From positions 1-64,000 of the forward strand of contig WEDG01011448.1 of the NCBI GenBank assembly GCA_017591395.1: a stretch of DNA of 64,000 bases. The letters run 5' to 3'. A program made the position numbers and the translations under genes. Source of the DNA: Schistocephalus solidus. Taxonomy: Eukaryota; Platyhelminthes; Cestoda; Diphyllobothriidea; Diphyllobothriidae. The notes under the pieces were generated by a model. The model did not search any database, was not told where the DNA came from, and saw only the letters and a list, made by a program, of their open reading frames with translations. Below are positions 1 to 12,313 of the stretch, in pieces (the first letter of the stretch is position 1; each line of letters begins with the position of its first letter).

Positions 1-826
1 TAACGGTACACAACCGATATCGTCAGTGGTCTAGAATACTTAGCAGATATAGTAATGCTTAAGACTTCCACATCGCGTATGTATGCTAATTCAAAAACGT
101 CAGCCATCTGAAGAGTACAATCAACTCATCTGAACAGTTTGAAGACTAAGATCATATCTCCTCTGTATTGCCTATAAAAGAGAGGAAACATTTAAAGTCT
201 TTCTAGTCGACCCTCATAGGGTAGACATTCCAATCAGGCTGACAAGATTCGTCGCTCTCCATTGAACTTTCTCCAACAGAACTAAGACATGTTTCATCCA
301 AGGGTGCCACGCCTGAATAAAATATTCCAACAAAAATTGATGCCATGAACGGGAGTCAAACCCTCGTCGCAGAAATATGTGGTAACGCACCGAACCACTC
401 CACCACATCATACTAGTTTCGATTCCATAACTTTCCAGTTTCAAGCAGAAGCAAAGCTAACATTTAATTAATTCTTGCTTCTTTCACGTTTTCAGATTAT
501 AGAAAATTAATTTACTAACTTTGATGCGCATGCATCGCCTACATAACTTCTTGGGATCTACAGCAATATGCAAAGGCGAAACATACCAGCGACCATTAAG
601 ATTAAACTTATTGCTCAAAAAGTTTAACGGTTCTACGTTGGAATAAGCACAGCTGTAATAAAATTAAGAGAAATCGACCGAAGCTCAATGGTATGGACTA
701 TCACAAGTTCAAGAATCGAATTAAGATTCTTTGAATCTACTTGGCCAATCCGAGAAACTGATGTGAGCTGACCGCGGCGCTTAAGTCCTCCAAAATGACT
801 TGCGGTCAGAATTTTGGCCTAATGTG
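1..826. other. Upstream region of the ZDHHC gene
   Basis: No coding exon is supported here. A tRNA-like repeat lies in the middle (listed separately). An in-frame stop at 782-784 precedes the proposed ZDHHC start at 827, so the first coding exon need not extend upstream. No convincing promoter was seen. Confidence 0.5.
225..415 (-). repeat. tRNA-derived SINE-like repeat
   Basis: On the - strand about 345-412 reads like a tRNA: an A-box-like TGGAGTGGTTCGG followed about 35 nt later by a B-box-like GGGTTTGACTCCC. A full cloverleaf is not obvious, and an unrelated body follows toward 225. This fits a SINE or tRNA pseudogene better than a working tRNA gene. The outer limits are approximate. Confidence 0.4.
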
Positions 827-3800
827 ATGGGTTGTCACGCTTTTTGCTCCAGAAATGTCGGGCCAGCAGTCATTGCATGGTTCCTTCTTATTGCAATATC
901 GGCTGTTTATCTTGCTTTTGTGTAAGCCGTTGTGTTTCGCACCATTTTTTTAGATGCTGGGAATTTAGCTGCGCACACAATTACGCGATATTCATTTCAC
1001 AATCTATACTTCTCTTTCATGTCGTGGTCAATTTTACAAGGGCAACTTTTATGGATCCAGGATATCTACCCAAAGGTAAATAAATACATTTTATTTGACT
1101 GTATTAAAAGGCATTCCCGGTGAAAAGCAGTTGGCCAGTGAAAAGGCCTCGTCTCCCAGACCGCTAATGTACAAGTCTGTTCAGATTAACGGCGTTACCA
1201 CTCGTCTTAAATGGTGTGTAACGTGTGAGTTATACCGTCTGCCCAGGTGTTCCCACTGTTCTATATGCAAGCACTGTATAGATGTAAGTTTTGAGCTTAT
1301 CGGCCATTGACTTCAGACTTTCGACCACCATTGCCCATGGGTAAACAATTGCATAGGAAAACGAAACTATCGGTTCTTCTTCCTCTTCCTTCTTTCTTTA
1401 ACGGCCCATATGATAATGACCTTTGCCGTGACTTTAATATTTGTTCTTGAGCGACGGGACAGTCTACTTACCACTGAAGGCATAATAGCGTAAGTGTCCT
1501 GTCCTGAAGCTGTAACTTCTTTTTCCAGAAATGTGATTCTTATCCTCGTCGGGTTGCTTTTTATCCCGGTTGTCGGCTTAACAGGGTTCCATATATACTT
1601 GGTTTCCAACGGCTTGACCACAAATGAACAGGTAAGCGTGACGCCGCTATGCAACACTCAGATTTGCAACTCTTCTTGATATGTATCCGCTACATTTGGC
1701 ACAGCATAAACCCACTAGTCTCTGAAGCACGATAACTTAATATTTCGGACCGCCTTTCAATATTAGTATGTTTTCATTCCCATAAAAGATTAAACGCTGC
1801 TCTTCGCGCGTGACTGTGAGAGCACTAACGAATTATTCTCTAACTGGCAGTACCTCCGGTGTCTGATTATGTATTCTTTTGTCAGTATTTTGCTGATGCT
1901 CGTGATAGCACGGTTAAATCACCTTTTTCGTAAGATTTAGGTTTTATTCCCTATCTACGTCGCTGACTTGGTTGACGAATTCTTACCTGCGCCCGTATTC
2001 TTTAAGCACGTGACTCAGTGTGACTTCGCTAGATATGCTGTTGTATTTGGTGATGTTTTCTTTGGATACATTTTATTTAACCTCCATTAAGCGGCCTTTA
2101 GATATCAATTTGACACATACCATTCGACTCTTCGAGCATATTTTCTTTTTTTAGCCCTATTATAACTAAAAACACTTCAGTTTATTTATGGAGTTTTCAA
2201 AACAATATTTACAGCTGTATCAACCGATGATTAACTTTCGGGTCAGATGCCATGCTAGATTTAATGGGGTGTCAAAAGATCTCGGAGATAATTCTGCTGT
2301 CCTTACCTATTATTAAACCTTTGGTACCTGCAGGTCACTTCAAAGTACGGAAACGCGAGGAGTCCGTTTGACCAGGGCTGCTGTACCAACCTGTTGCACG
2401 TGACTTGCAAGCCTCTTGGGCCAAAGTAGGCATTTTCTATTCACTGACCAATCATTTAGGCTCATAAGAACTCCTGTTACTGGCGCCGCTATGCAAATGA
2501 ACTTACACTGGCAGTACGAAGCAGCTAAGTCGAAATCGCGGAAGGCAGGTCGGCAGCATGCTGTGGCAATTTCGTCTCATAATGGGGTAAAGTATACACT
2601 TCTATACTTCGGTGCTTATTGTGTGTTTCTTTTAATAACTTATATGAAAAGGTAAGTGTAGATTTTAATAAACCGGTGGTGTTCATGCTTACATTTTTGT
2701 CGTTGCCGAGGTCTTTGCCATTTACGGCATTTAGAAGAGAAACAGACAGATTTTGTGAGACGCTGGCGTACGTTTTTTTCGATTAAAATGGGTTCGATTC
2801 CAGTTAACAAAAACTTCAGGAATAAAGTTTAGGTGCCGCTTCTGGTTATTACAACCCAAATAATTTCATCTTCACTAACCATTGCACATGGTTTGACTGA
2901 TAGTCAAATGAAGTCAAACGTGAACATAACTTAGGAAAAAGGCGGCATTCCTGGGATATATTTATAAACGACGTTTCAAGGAGCGATTTCGATTTATCTC
3001 AAACAAAATCGGTGGGTCGAGCGTGCCGACTACATTATAAAGCCCCTGGTTTAAGAGCGTCATTTTGATATTCTACGTTATTGTTAGTGCTGTTCACAGA
3101 CTGGCCATCATTACCTGTCAGTCGAAACGCAAACGCTTAAACCATCGATTTTGTTTCGACGAGAAGTTAGATGCTCGTCATATAGACGCTTTTGTTTGTA
3201 GCTTTCTTGCGGACTGGTAATAATTTCGACCTCGATATATTCATACTCATTGCCTGTTTAAGCAGCGTTGAAGACGACCTTTTTCTTACGTTTAGCCATG
3301 TTAACACTAGTCCATTTCCAATTTCATAGACAATGCTGGCGGTTGACGGCTTGTCAGTTGAACTTCTCTCAAAGTCTGGCCGCTCATCTCCTAATCCTGG
3401 ATCGCGTGTCACTTCTAGATCAGGCAAGACTGAAGGTGACGTCAGTCCATCTACACCGTTGTTTGTCTCACAGCTGCCTTCGGGCGAAGCTCTGACGAAT
3501 CAAACCAATGAGAACACTCTCAACCCATCCAGTCAACTCATTGTGTCCAGTTACCAGGAGTCACCCAGTGTCTCTGTTTTAATGTCGGACCCTACTGATA
3601 GTTTTAGGCACTCTGAGCTTAAACGTGCTTCCACAACACTAAAGAGTACTGCCTCTGATACCGTCGGTAGCTTCTTGTCCAAACGTTCCGATCCCTTGCC
3701 AAGTGAACGTTCCAAATATCTGCCTGGAGCAGAGATTAAGCAGAATTCTGTGCCCTCGCTTGCATTATGCCAGCTCCCACATACACCCGAGTCTGACCGA

Positions 3801-4895
3801 TCGGTTGCCGCTAATGCTGCTGCCGTCACTGGCGGTGGTGTTCCCGCTTCTTCCACTGCTTCCAAGAACCACTATCCTATTTCAATGCCTGTAACTACTG
3901 CTCAAAGCAGTATCAGTCGCCCTCCGCAGCCGTCTCGGTCTGAAGACTCGACTACGGTACGCAACTACTGCGAGGATTCAGTGCCCTTGTATGCGTGTGA
4001 ACACTCCGCGCTTCCAAGATCCGCCCACTTTGTTGGTTCCTTGGAGCCCCCTAAATTCACTCCTCAACAGAACCTTCTTGCTCATGACGGGGGTCATACA
4101 AAGCCGCTCAACGACTCTACATCTGTTCTCCCAAACAGCAAACAAGCACCATGCCTCTACTCAAAAGATCTGAGTGTTGCTTCACAGTACTCCTACACAC
4201 AGGAATTCAAACTTCCGCCTGTCGCACCACCTATTCCCCCGCATGGGCCCAGGCGGTCTCAAATTCAGTACAACACTTCCTCGGCTCGTTCGAATGGTAA
4301 GTACACCCGCAAGGATTATAGAGAGCTGTTGTCGGGTCGGCAGAGTCAACATGACGTCCCGTCAGTCCCTTATATGACCCCTTCCAAAGAATCCTACCGA
4401 GTACGTGTCTCCGAGGCTGACGATTCTTCGCGGCAGAGCAACAGCAGAAACGCACATACAGATAGGTTGAGGCCGGCCTCGGGTCAGAAGACTTCTCATC
4501 AGCACCATTTACCACCCACTGATCCAGCGCAACTACCTGTGCCACCGGGGCTCCAAAAGAATAATGCCAACAATTGTGCTCTCGTTCCAGTTTCCCAAAC
4601 CTCTTCCGTCTCCTCCGCAGGCAATCGTTTACTGTTGATGCCGTCGTCAGCCAGGTTATCAAAAGAGCGTAAACAAGAATATCCACTGAAGCAATCTAAC
4701 CATCTCAGTTCGGGCTCGGTTCAGCCGCCCACCTCAACATACTTTAACTCTTACCTGCAGTCCCAACCCTGTTGCAACCACGCGCAACCACCCCTGCCTC
4801 AGGTGGTGCCGGGTCACTTCCGTGGTACCGAGGCACCGCATAACATTATCTCATCCCAAGAGTCCCCAGATGGTACCTTTGAGATATCTGTCTGA
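827..4895 (+). CDS. ZDHHC5/8: DHHC palmitoyltransferase, ZDHHC5/ZDHHC8 type (8 exons, complete)
   Basis: S-acyltransferase that attaches palmitate to cysteines of membrane proteins. Exons: 827-921, 954-1075, 1111-1283, 1317-1489, 1529-1631, 2334-2425, 2460-2586, 3330-4895. All phases agree, giving 816 aa plus stop. Visible: TM1 about residues 13-32, TM2 41-62 followed by the DPG motif at 66-68, a Cys-rich domain about 106-156 with the catalytic DHHC at 133-136 (DNA 1323-1334), TM3 150-174, TM4 190-214, and TTNEQ at 218-222 (the family TTxE motif). A long Ser/Pro-rich cytosolic tail ends in EISV, the same terminus as vertebrate ZDHHC5/8, where it binds PDZ proteins. ATG 827 is the first in-frame ATG after the stop at 782; it makes the N-terminus a few residues shorter than in vertebrates, so an extra 5' exon is possible. 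Five of the seven introns measure only 32-39 nt. Confidence 0.92.
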
Positions 4896-6069
4896 TCGCT
4901 GACATCCCTCACATGCATCTCTTGCGCCTGATACGGTTTAACCTTTCGCATGTTTAAAGTATTTTCTGCCGACACGGCTCGTCCTTAAGTGTACAGTATT
5001 CATCCCAGAATTTGATTCAATTTAATTGGCGCGTATGTGTGCATGTGTGTGCCTGTGTACAAAACCCGGTTGCCAAAGATCACCGTCGTCCCAACCCTAT
5101 TCAAGACTTTACTGGTGCTATTGCCTTTCCCCGGTAAGTTTGTATCTTGGTCACCCTAAGGCGTCCAACGCTTTCTAGTCACTACAACCCTTTTTGCCTT
5201 GTGCGGAAAAACCCGCTCTACTCATGTGTACAAACAACCACTCACTCACACACAAGCACGCGATGGTTTGGATATCGCAAGCACAGGGGAGGCAGGCTGC
5301 GGCGGGTCGGACAACCGCAAGGATACTAGGCAGTGCATCCAGCAAACACGCCACAGTTTTTTTAATTTTCATCTTTATTTTTATGCTGATATTCCCGCAT
5401 CACTTGTGACTTCCATGCTTTTCTTCCCCCTCGACCTGCATTTCCCATTCTGCCTCTTATGCTCCATTTCCTTTCCGGCTCATGTCCTGAGATAACAGAC
5501 TGGCCTTGCTTGCATATTTAATTGTTCTTTTTGTTTTTGAAGTTAACTCGAGGCCTAGCGGGCTTCCATCGTAGATGAGGTCATGCTTCGCAAGTCGTAC
5601 GTTGCTGTGTTATCTAGTGGGATTGATCTATTTGCTTCATGTCACCAAGTGTAGGTAGTCTGGACTGGCAGTTCAATGCCCCCGCCCCCCATATGCTTTA
5701 CTTCAACGAACCGAAATCTGCGGCATTGGAGTCGAACTATAATTTGGATCGAATATGTAAGGAACTCGTGCGATCGTTCTGTACTCGGGTTAGTAGGGAG
5801 CAACATCCTTTTCCATGTGAAGTTCTCCTGGTCATAGCATCCCTAAGCTGCAGCGCTTTAAAGCTTTCTCTCTACGTTGATTCGTAGGGGGCCCCAGGAA
5901 CTCAGATTGAGATATCTTGTAGACTAGGAGGTACATGGTAAGGCCTGGCAAGTCTTATGTACAGTATATTACATCTGCCAAGTTTCAGGAAGGTTTGCCT
6001 TAGTAAGTGAAAAAAATAACCCAAGCAAATATTATATTTTTTCCCACATGATTGTAATAGTAAAGATTC

Positions 6070-6075
6070 AATAAA
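6070..6075 (+). promoter_or_regulatory. Candidate poly(A) signal AATAAA for the ZDHHC transcript
   Basis: Canonical AATAAA followed by T-rich sequence, 1175 nt after the ZDHHC stop codon. It is the first exact AATAAA seen downstream of that stop. Use is inferred. Confidence 0.4.
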
Positions 6076-6950
6076 TTATTTTTGGTAGTTTGTCCTCTTT
6101 TGTTTACCTGAACGTTGATGCCTGTCTGTCGTTTGTGCAAACCCCAACGAACTTCAAATGAATCACTCAGACCCACCCTTACCGAAACCCCTTACTTTGC
6201 TAGGATGAGGTTAAAACTTACCGTTTTACTTTTTACTTGATTGTTTAGCCTCTTTCAGTAGTGACTAAAATGCTCCGATCACCTGTCGATTTTTGCGGAG
6301 CACATGCCAACCCTGTCACCCGAGGGACCCGTCGCCCAACCGACATGCACCTACCGTCTCGTTTCCCTTAGCGAAAACTCTGCCAATGCTGGCGAGGCTA
6401 AATAAAACCGCAATCTCCGCCACGACCTTTCATCCCTACAATTCGAGGTCCTTTATATGGCGTTTGGCTGCAGGGTTTCCGCTATGCTCTATCTAGATGC
6501 ATGGTCCACACTCATTTAAAACATGAGCCTGAAGCACTGACACTTCCACTTCTGTACCGTTGCTTGCCTGACCATGCGACGACGTAAAATAGCTTCTGCA
6601 ATCTCAGGAGACGATCCAATTGTGCGCTTTTATCCTCTCTGTCGCAAAGATATGTCACGAAGCGGTGTTTTCTGCTGATATCGGTATAATATTTGTGGAC
6701 ATTAGTTCACATTAACTCTGGACGGAGTCTGCAGTTAAGGTCGATTATTGGCATATACGGCACCCGTTTTTGTTAGGCCAGGTTAAATCTCGCCACTTCA
6801 CTGTTCGTTAGGTTGGTGAGTAGGTCGTCTTGCATAGCATTTGAATAACGTGATTATCTCCGAAAGGAGCATCTTTTACTGAATTTTGTGGCACCTCCCG
6901 ATGCAGATTAATCTGCTGATTTTAACTCGGTTCTCGCCGCTGAATACGCT

Positions 6951-7001
6951 AGCAACAACAACAACAGCAGCAACAGAAGTAGCAACAACAACAATAATAA
7001 T
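6951..7001. repeat. CAA/CAG-type trinucleotide tract
   Basis: Imperfect run of CAA, CAG and AAT triplets in intergenic DNA. No ORF is associated with it. Confidence 0.7.
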
Positions 7002-7699
7002 TTAGGTCACCGGCTGCATCTTTACTAACTAAAAGTCCAGACACGTATTTCGCCGATATTCTGCCGTTACATGACACAGCTGCGAGTGGTTCTACTCACT
7101 TATGCACCCCTGAACATTTCCAATGTGCTTTCTGGTAGATACTCAATCTTTTGAAATTACTGCTTTTGAAATTTCCCCAAATTAATCGCTAACCTGGAGT
7201 AAATCAGTCTGAATTAAACTTGATAGGCGCCGACCGAAGGTTGATATGACTATTTGGACTGACGCCCGTCAGCCACGGTGGGAGTTGGCAGTTTACTGCA
7301 TATTCCATTTATCCCTTTGAAACTGATGAACTTCGTCACACATATTCCTATTCAATCTCAATCTGCGCCTATAAAGCTTAGTTCAGACTAATTTACTCAT
7401 CGATTTATTTCTGAGGAAATTAAAAAACAGCAATAAAAGCGATTATGGTATGCTATATTCGAACTCGGGTAGGCAGCACCCATGTTTACAGCACCTGCCT
7501 GCAATGAATAGTGTGCTTCACGCCATTAAAACGTTAAGAAGAGCAGCTCGATAAGATAACTACCCTTCATTTCAATATTAAAGGTTGCTGGCCTGAATGC
7601 CACTGACCCATTTGTAGGCCGCCCGAAAAATGTGATCCTAGCTGGCTATACCGAATGATCCACACAACGGGACGAGTATGTCTTGTTAGGCGATCAATG

Positions 7700-7745
7700 A
7701 GCACCACTCCACCGTCGTTAATATACCAGATCGCAATCGAAAGGA
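7700..7745 (+). repeat. SINE-body-like fragment
   Basis: The stretch with TTAATATACCAGATCGCAAT closely resembles 48866-48890, which lies just before a SINE copy, so both look like the same dispersed repeat. Limits are uncertain. Confidence 0.35.
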
Positions 7746-9491
7746 CAGTGAGATGTTGCGAAACCCGAGGTTTGGTATGGATGCTGATGATGGCTAGTAA
7801 GCCATAAATAGCCATTATAGTCTCCCTTTTCTTGGTCGATAATGTCAATGTATTAATAACTGTGACTACCACTTATTCGACCTTTACGTCAACTTTAGTA
7901 TTCCCTTACTGCACTATCATAAATTAAACATAACAACACACCCTTCTCCTCTAGAGCTAATAATTACATGGTGGATTGCCTTCAAAGCGATTCGCGACCC
8001 GTGGATTCAATTTTCTGCGAGGACGGAACTGTGCGCAGGGACGCCGGCTGCCTAACCGTCAACATTCCGCGGTGTCGTCTCAGTAATTATGCTGTAGGTG
8101 CTATCTTCATTCTTTTGCCGACAGCGCATTTTCCATCCCCAATAAGTACCCCTATCGATTACCTCTCTTAAATATTCATATTCCTTTGGTGGCACCGCCC
8201 CTTACGTAGCTGCGCCTGCCTCTTCCTCTCACGCGTGATATGAAAAACTCAGTAGTCCTGCATGGTCGCCATTTTCACCGAGTTTTCAGTGCGAAGGACT
8301 CGAGGGTCTTTACTTCGTGAGGTTGTAAAGCATTTACACGTCGAATCAATCATCCTGAACCCAATGATGTTCGTCAGACAACCAAGTTCTGACACTACAC
8401 TCCACTTGAGTGAAAGGACAGCATTTCGCACAGCCTTTTGTAATACCTCGTTTACCTGGGAACCGGCCCCAATATTTGTTGGTGTGTGTACCTCGCAAAT
8501 AAGCTATATCAAAATAGATAAAGGAACACTTTTGCCCAGTGTGCCATTCATGCGGGCTGCGCTATCTATGTGTGCGTCGTTGACCTTTGTCGTATGTACA
8601 GTAGCTGGCTGCTCACCGGCAGTGTGAATCAAACTTTTAAAACATGTTTTCTATTAGAAAGGCTGGTTTAAGTGGGATTGCAATATTAACTATCATACAG
8701 TATAATACTAACATATTTTAGCTATGGGAGCATTTTGGCTTCTTAATGTGCTTCCTTCTGCTATCCTGGATTAACTGTTCTTTAAAGTTTATACTTGGAG
8801 GGCACCGTTCGGTTGAAATTTTTTTTTCAATTCTCCAATCAATTTTAAGCCGGTCTGCAGTTGTGCTTTGTGTCTGCAGTTGTGTTTTATAAGCAGCATT
8901 CGTAAACGTACTGATGCGATACTGTATCAAAGAATGTTTTACTCTTATAATTGCAAACTTTTTCTTAATTGCCGGATAAAATTTTCCAGGTATGCAATTT
9001 AAATGCGCGCATCCCATAAAGTAGATTAATATCTGTAATGGCTTCGAAATTCCGTGGTAATGTACAGACTACTTAAGTAGTAGTTATTTTTACGGAGCGC
9101 GGTTTCCGCGGCCAACCCGAAAAAACTCATTTCGGAGCTGTTGTCATGTCCTAACTGGAATATATTAGGGTCATGCTTCAGCATAATCCATATTAAAACC
9201 CCCAACTAAGCAATTCTTTCTAATCGAAAACACATTTCATGATTTCGGTTAGCATTTCATGTGATATTTAATCTACCGTACGTATGACACTCGTTAAACT
9301 GGTACTTTAAGTCATTTAAATCACTATTATCAATATCACCACCGGTTTTAATGAAAGGCATGACAGGGTGAAGAGAAGGCCGATGATAAGGTAATCCTCT
9401 TCATGGCAACTAATTGCAACCTTAATTACTTCGCAAAAATCCTGTACTCGACAGTTCAACCGTCTCATTCGATGATGTTCACAAAGTGCTT

Positions 9492-9640
9492 CAGCAGACT
9501 TGCGCTGCATCTACCGCACTCTCTCTTCCCTCACCCGCCCGTGCCCAATGCAATGACATAGTCAAAAATACCGGAGGCGGGGTCAGGCGCAGGTGGCGGG
9601 CACAGCGATTCCCGCACCAAAACGTGTCACCACGCTCTTT
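9492..9640 (+). repeat. DR repeat, partial copy
   Basis: Matches the middle of the DR family at 18000-18100 and 53265-53360: GACTTGCGCTGCATCTACCG, a pyrimidine-rich stretch, then a cagtc/GGAGG segment and GCGCAGGTGGC. The head and tail of the unit are missing or too diverged to see. Confidence 0.6.
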
Positions 9641-10357
9641 GACCCACCATAAACACCTGACCAGATCGCAAAAATCATGACCCAAGATGTTGCCAACTGA
9701 CGGGATGATTTAATCCTCTTTTAAATCGAAGATCGCACTGTAAGGCCTCCTTCATGACACCACAAGCCTGTGAGATCCGAAATCACTTGTGGAAAGACTT
9801 CTATAACTCAGCCTTTCGGCTGCCTCTCATCAGCAGAGACTTGGCTTCAGACACGCCAATAATATGGGAGTGGCGGTAGAGTTTGACTTCGATCCACTTT
9901 GAATTCCGCGGTCTTCTTACTCACTATGGACAACGAAAGCTTGCTTAACTATCAGAATGTGTTCAAAGTCGTTAATTTGAAAGTAGCCAACTTACTCGAC
10001 AGCTGGCTAATTTTTTTGCGTTGGTATGGTGCCGCGTGTAGGCGGTCTGTTTAGCATTCTTTGTCAGGTATTTCGCCCACATCTTGGATGTCAGAAGCAA
10101 CAGTTCCGTGTGCAAATTCAAGCATAGGCTGCGTTGGTACTCGTTGTGTACAAGTTAATAAACCATCGTTTAAGTTATTGATGATGATGATGACGAACAC
10201 TTCAATGAGCACAGAAAAAACCGCACTTGTCACTGAGTACGAGTTAGCGCCTTTTCTGCTTGTTGTCTGTTCCCTGCTGTTCCATGTTCTTCGTACGCAT
10301 TAGTTCGTTCCCTGTCGTTCGAACTTTGCTAAATGCCCTCCATTTTCCTCTTCGCAG

Positions 10358-10444
10358 GAATACGACATTGAAATTTGTCATCCTGCTGGGCACTGCTGGT
10401 GTGTCACACGACGGTATCGAGAATTCAGAGCGCTTCGTGACGCG
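10358..10444 (+). CDS. NISCH: Nischarin-like exon: N-terminal part of the PX domain
   Basis: Lies between a TTCGCAG acceptor and a GTAAGC donor, phase 0 on both sides, 29 aa. It reads EYDIEICH...[16 protein letters not shown]. The R-R-Y-x-x-F core is the conserved phosphoinositide-binding strand motif of PX domains. Confidence 0.85.
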
Positions 10445-12214
10445 GTAAGCTCATCTGTTCTTTCTACCGCTTGTAGTGAGTACTCCTGCGTGTTTTTATA
10501 ACTGCATAAACCTATAGTGAGAATCCGAAACGTCAGGTTAATAAAGCTTTTTTTCCAATAATCGTGTCCCCATCCTCGCGACTACTTCCTGGAACTCGCC
10601 TATTCGTTTTTACTAGAGTCAGTTGCCTCTTATGTGGTCCACATTCCTATATAACATTTCAGCCCTGCTCCAGCAACGTGCTTCGATTGTGGCATCCCAT
10701 ATCAAACGTAACTAATCGTCAGGTTATCAGTGTATAAAGAATGATAGAACTGCTAGTATCAGAAACCTCTTCGTACCAGCTGACACTCTCTAGGTTCGAA
10801 CTGAGAGAAATAAACATATATTTACCACTTTTCGTTACCTGTCTGTCATTCAATTTGCTTGGGAATGAGGAGTTAGTAGGTTACACCAGATACATTCTGC
10901 ACAGTCTCTTGCCCCTCAGTTTCGTGGGTTGGTTTGTCCAGACCCTTAAATAGCTCCAAACTAGTAGACCAGGGAGCCCACCGCAAAACCGAATCATCAT
11001 GCAGTCCACACTCCCCAAACAATGCATTGTCGCTTTATGACTAGATGACCTCTGCGGATGATTGAGAAAAGGCACGACCTGGAGGTTAAAGTATCTGATG
11101 CTTAGACCTCACTATCATAACGACTCCGCAGGTTCTCCTTATAGATCCGATTCCGGGCACGGCAGGTCGCTCGTGCATTATGGATCACAACTCATGTAAC
11201 CAAGGGCTGAAAAACGTACACTTTAGTCTAACACTCACCGGTTAAACTCATTTTCACCTTTTGGTATGTTACAGCCACCTGATGTTCTCTTCGATACCTA
11301 GATCATTGTGCCATTACCATTAAGGAGAACTCCCCAATCCCACTGGCACAAGATGGCATTAGTTGGTAAGGAGCTGAAAAAAGGAGCCCATCCGCGATTC
11401 CGTAATATGCTGCTGCGATTGTTAACGAAATTTTTGCAGTTCTTCAAGACTACTATCAGCAAGATACAGAGAAACGGCCCCCACCAGCCGAATAGGTGGC
11501 TCAAACAGTGTCCGAGACAGCCACCGGCACGGCCTCTATGATTGATCAAATAATTTCGCTTCTATTGGTTTGTAATAATTGCATCAAATACTAAATGAGC
11601 GCAGTTGAGGCTGCGCGTCGGCGTGGGCATTGCTGCTTTCGCCTCCATCGAATCTCGGACTCTGAGCTGAAACGAGCACGAATTAGCCAGTAGTATTCAA
11701 ACTCTCGCTGTCGCGCCGCTCTCTGTTACGCCACAACATACCCTTTGCGCATACATGGAAACGTATATCTAGCTATAAGACAGTCGACAACACGATCATT
11801 TTACTGCCAACCCTCTGCTAGCATCGCTCTAGTGGACCACGGACCTCAGCAAACTACAAAACAACGAACAGAAAACGTGGGCGCGCCTTCTCCGGCCTTG
11901 TATATTGCTACGGTGCAGTATAGTGGTTGGATGTTAAATGCATTACCTGCGAAAACAGAGCTCTCAAGCCCTCCGCTCTGCTCCATTTGAATGAATTCGC
12001 TGTCTACCGCAACCTACTGCAATCCTGGTTTATGCGATCTGCCCTACTTCCACCTAGATACCACCCACTTCCAGTGCTGTCTCCCGACTTGGCACTACTA
12101 CCTCCACTCGCCCTGCCAGCACCACCACCACCATCATCAGCAGCAGCAACAGCAGCAGCAGCGTAATCATCTTCAACCCCCTTCCTCCTCCTCCTCCTCC
12201 TCCTCCTCCTCCTC

Positions 12215-12313
<99 letters not shown>

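Larger units (their letters stand above)
4896..10357. other. 3' UTR and intergenic region, ZDHHC to nischarin-like gene
   Basis: No protein-coding exon can be supported. It begins with the ZDHHC 3' UTR and contains a poly(A) signal, a CAA/CAG tract, a SINE-like fragment and a DR fragment (listed separately). The unresolved 5' exon(s) of the nischarin-like gene may lie here. One candidate start is the ATG at 10205, but no downstream donor there gives the phase-0 junction needed at 10358 with a good splice signal. Confidence 0.5.

Noticed and set aside
3551..3865. ORFs antisense to or in other frames of the ZDHHC last exon (also 4231-4686)
   Set aside because: They overlap a long exon confirmed by homology and have no features of their own.
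8262..8627. 121-aa ORF between the ZDHHC and nischarin-like genes
   Set aside because: No family motif, and an overlapping antisense ORF of similar quality.
10205..10228. ATG at 10205 as the nischarin start exon
   Set aside because: The N-terminal sequence is suggestive, but the only donors in the right phase are weak; left unresolved.
11298..11549. Overlapping 77- and 83-aa ORFs on both strands in a nischarin intron
   Set aside because: Briefly considered as a ribosomal-protein-like fragment; no conserved motif held up and both strands are equally open.
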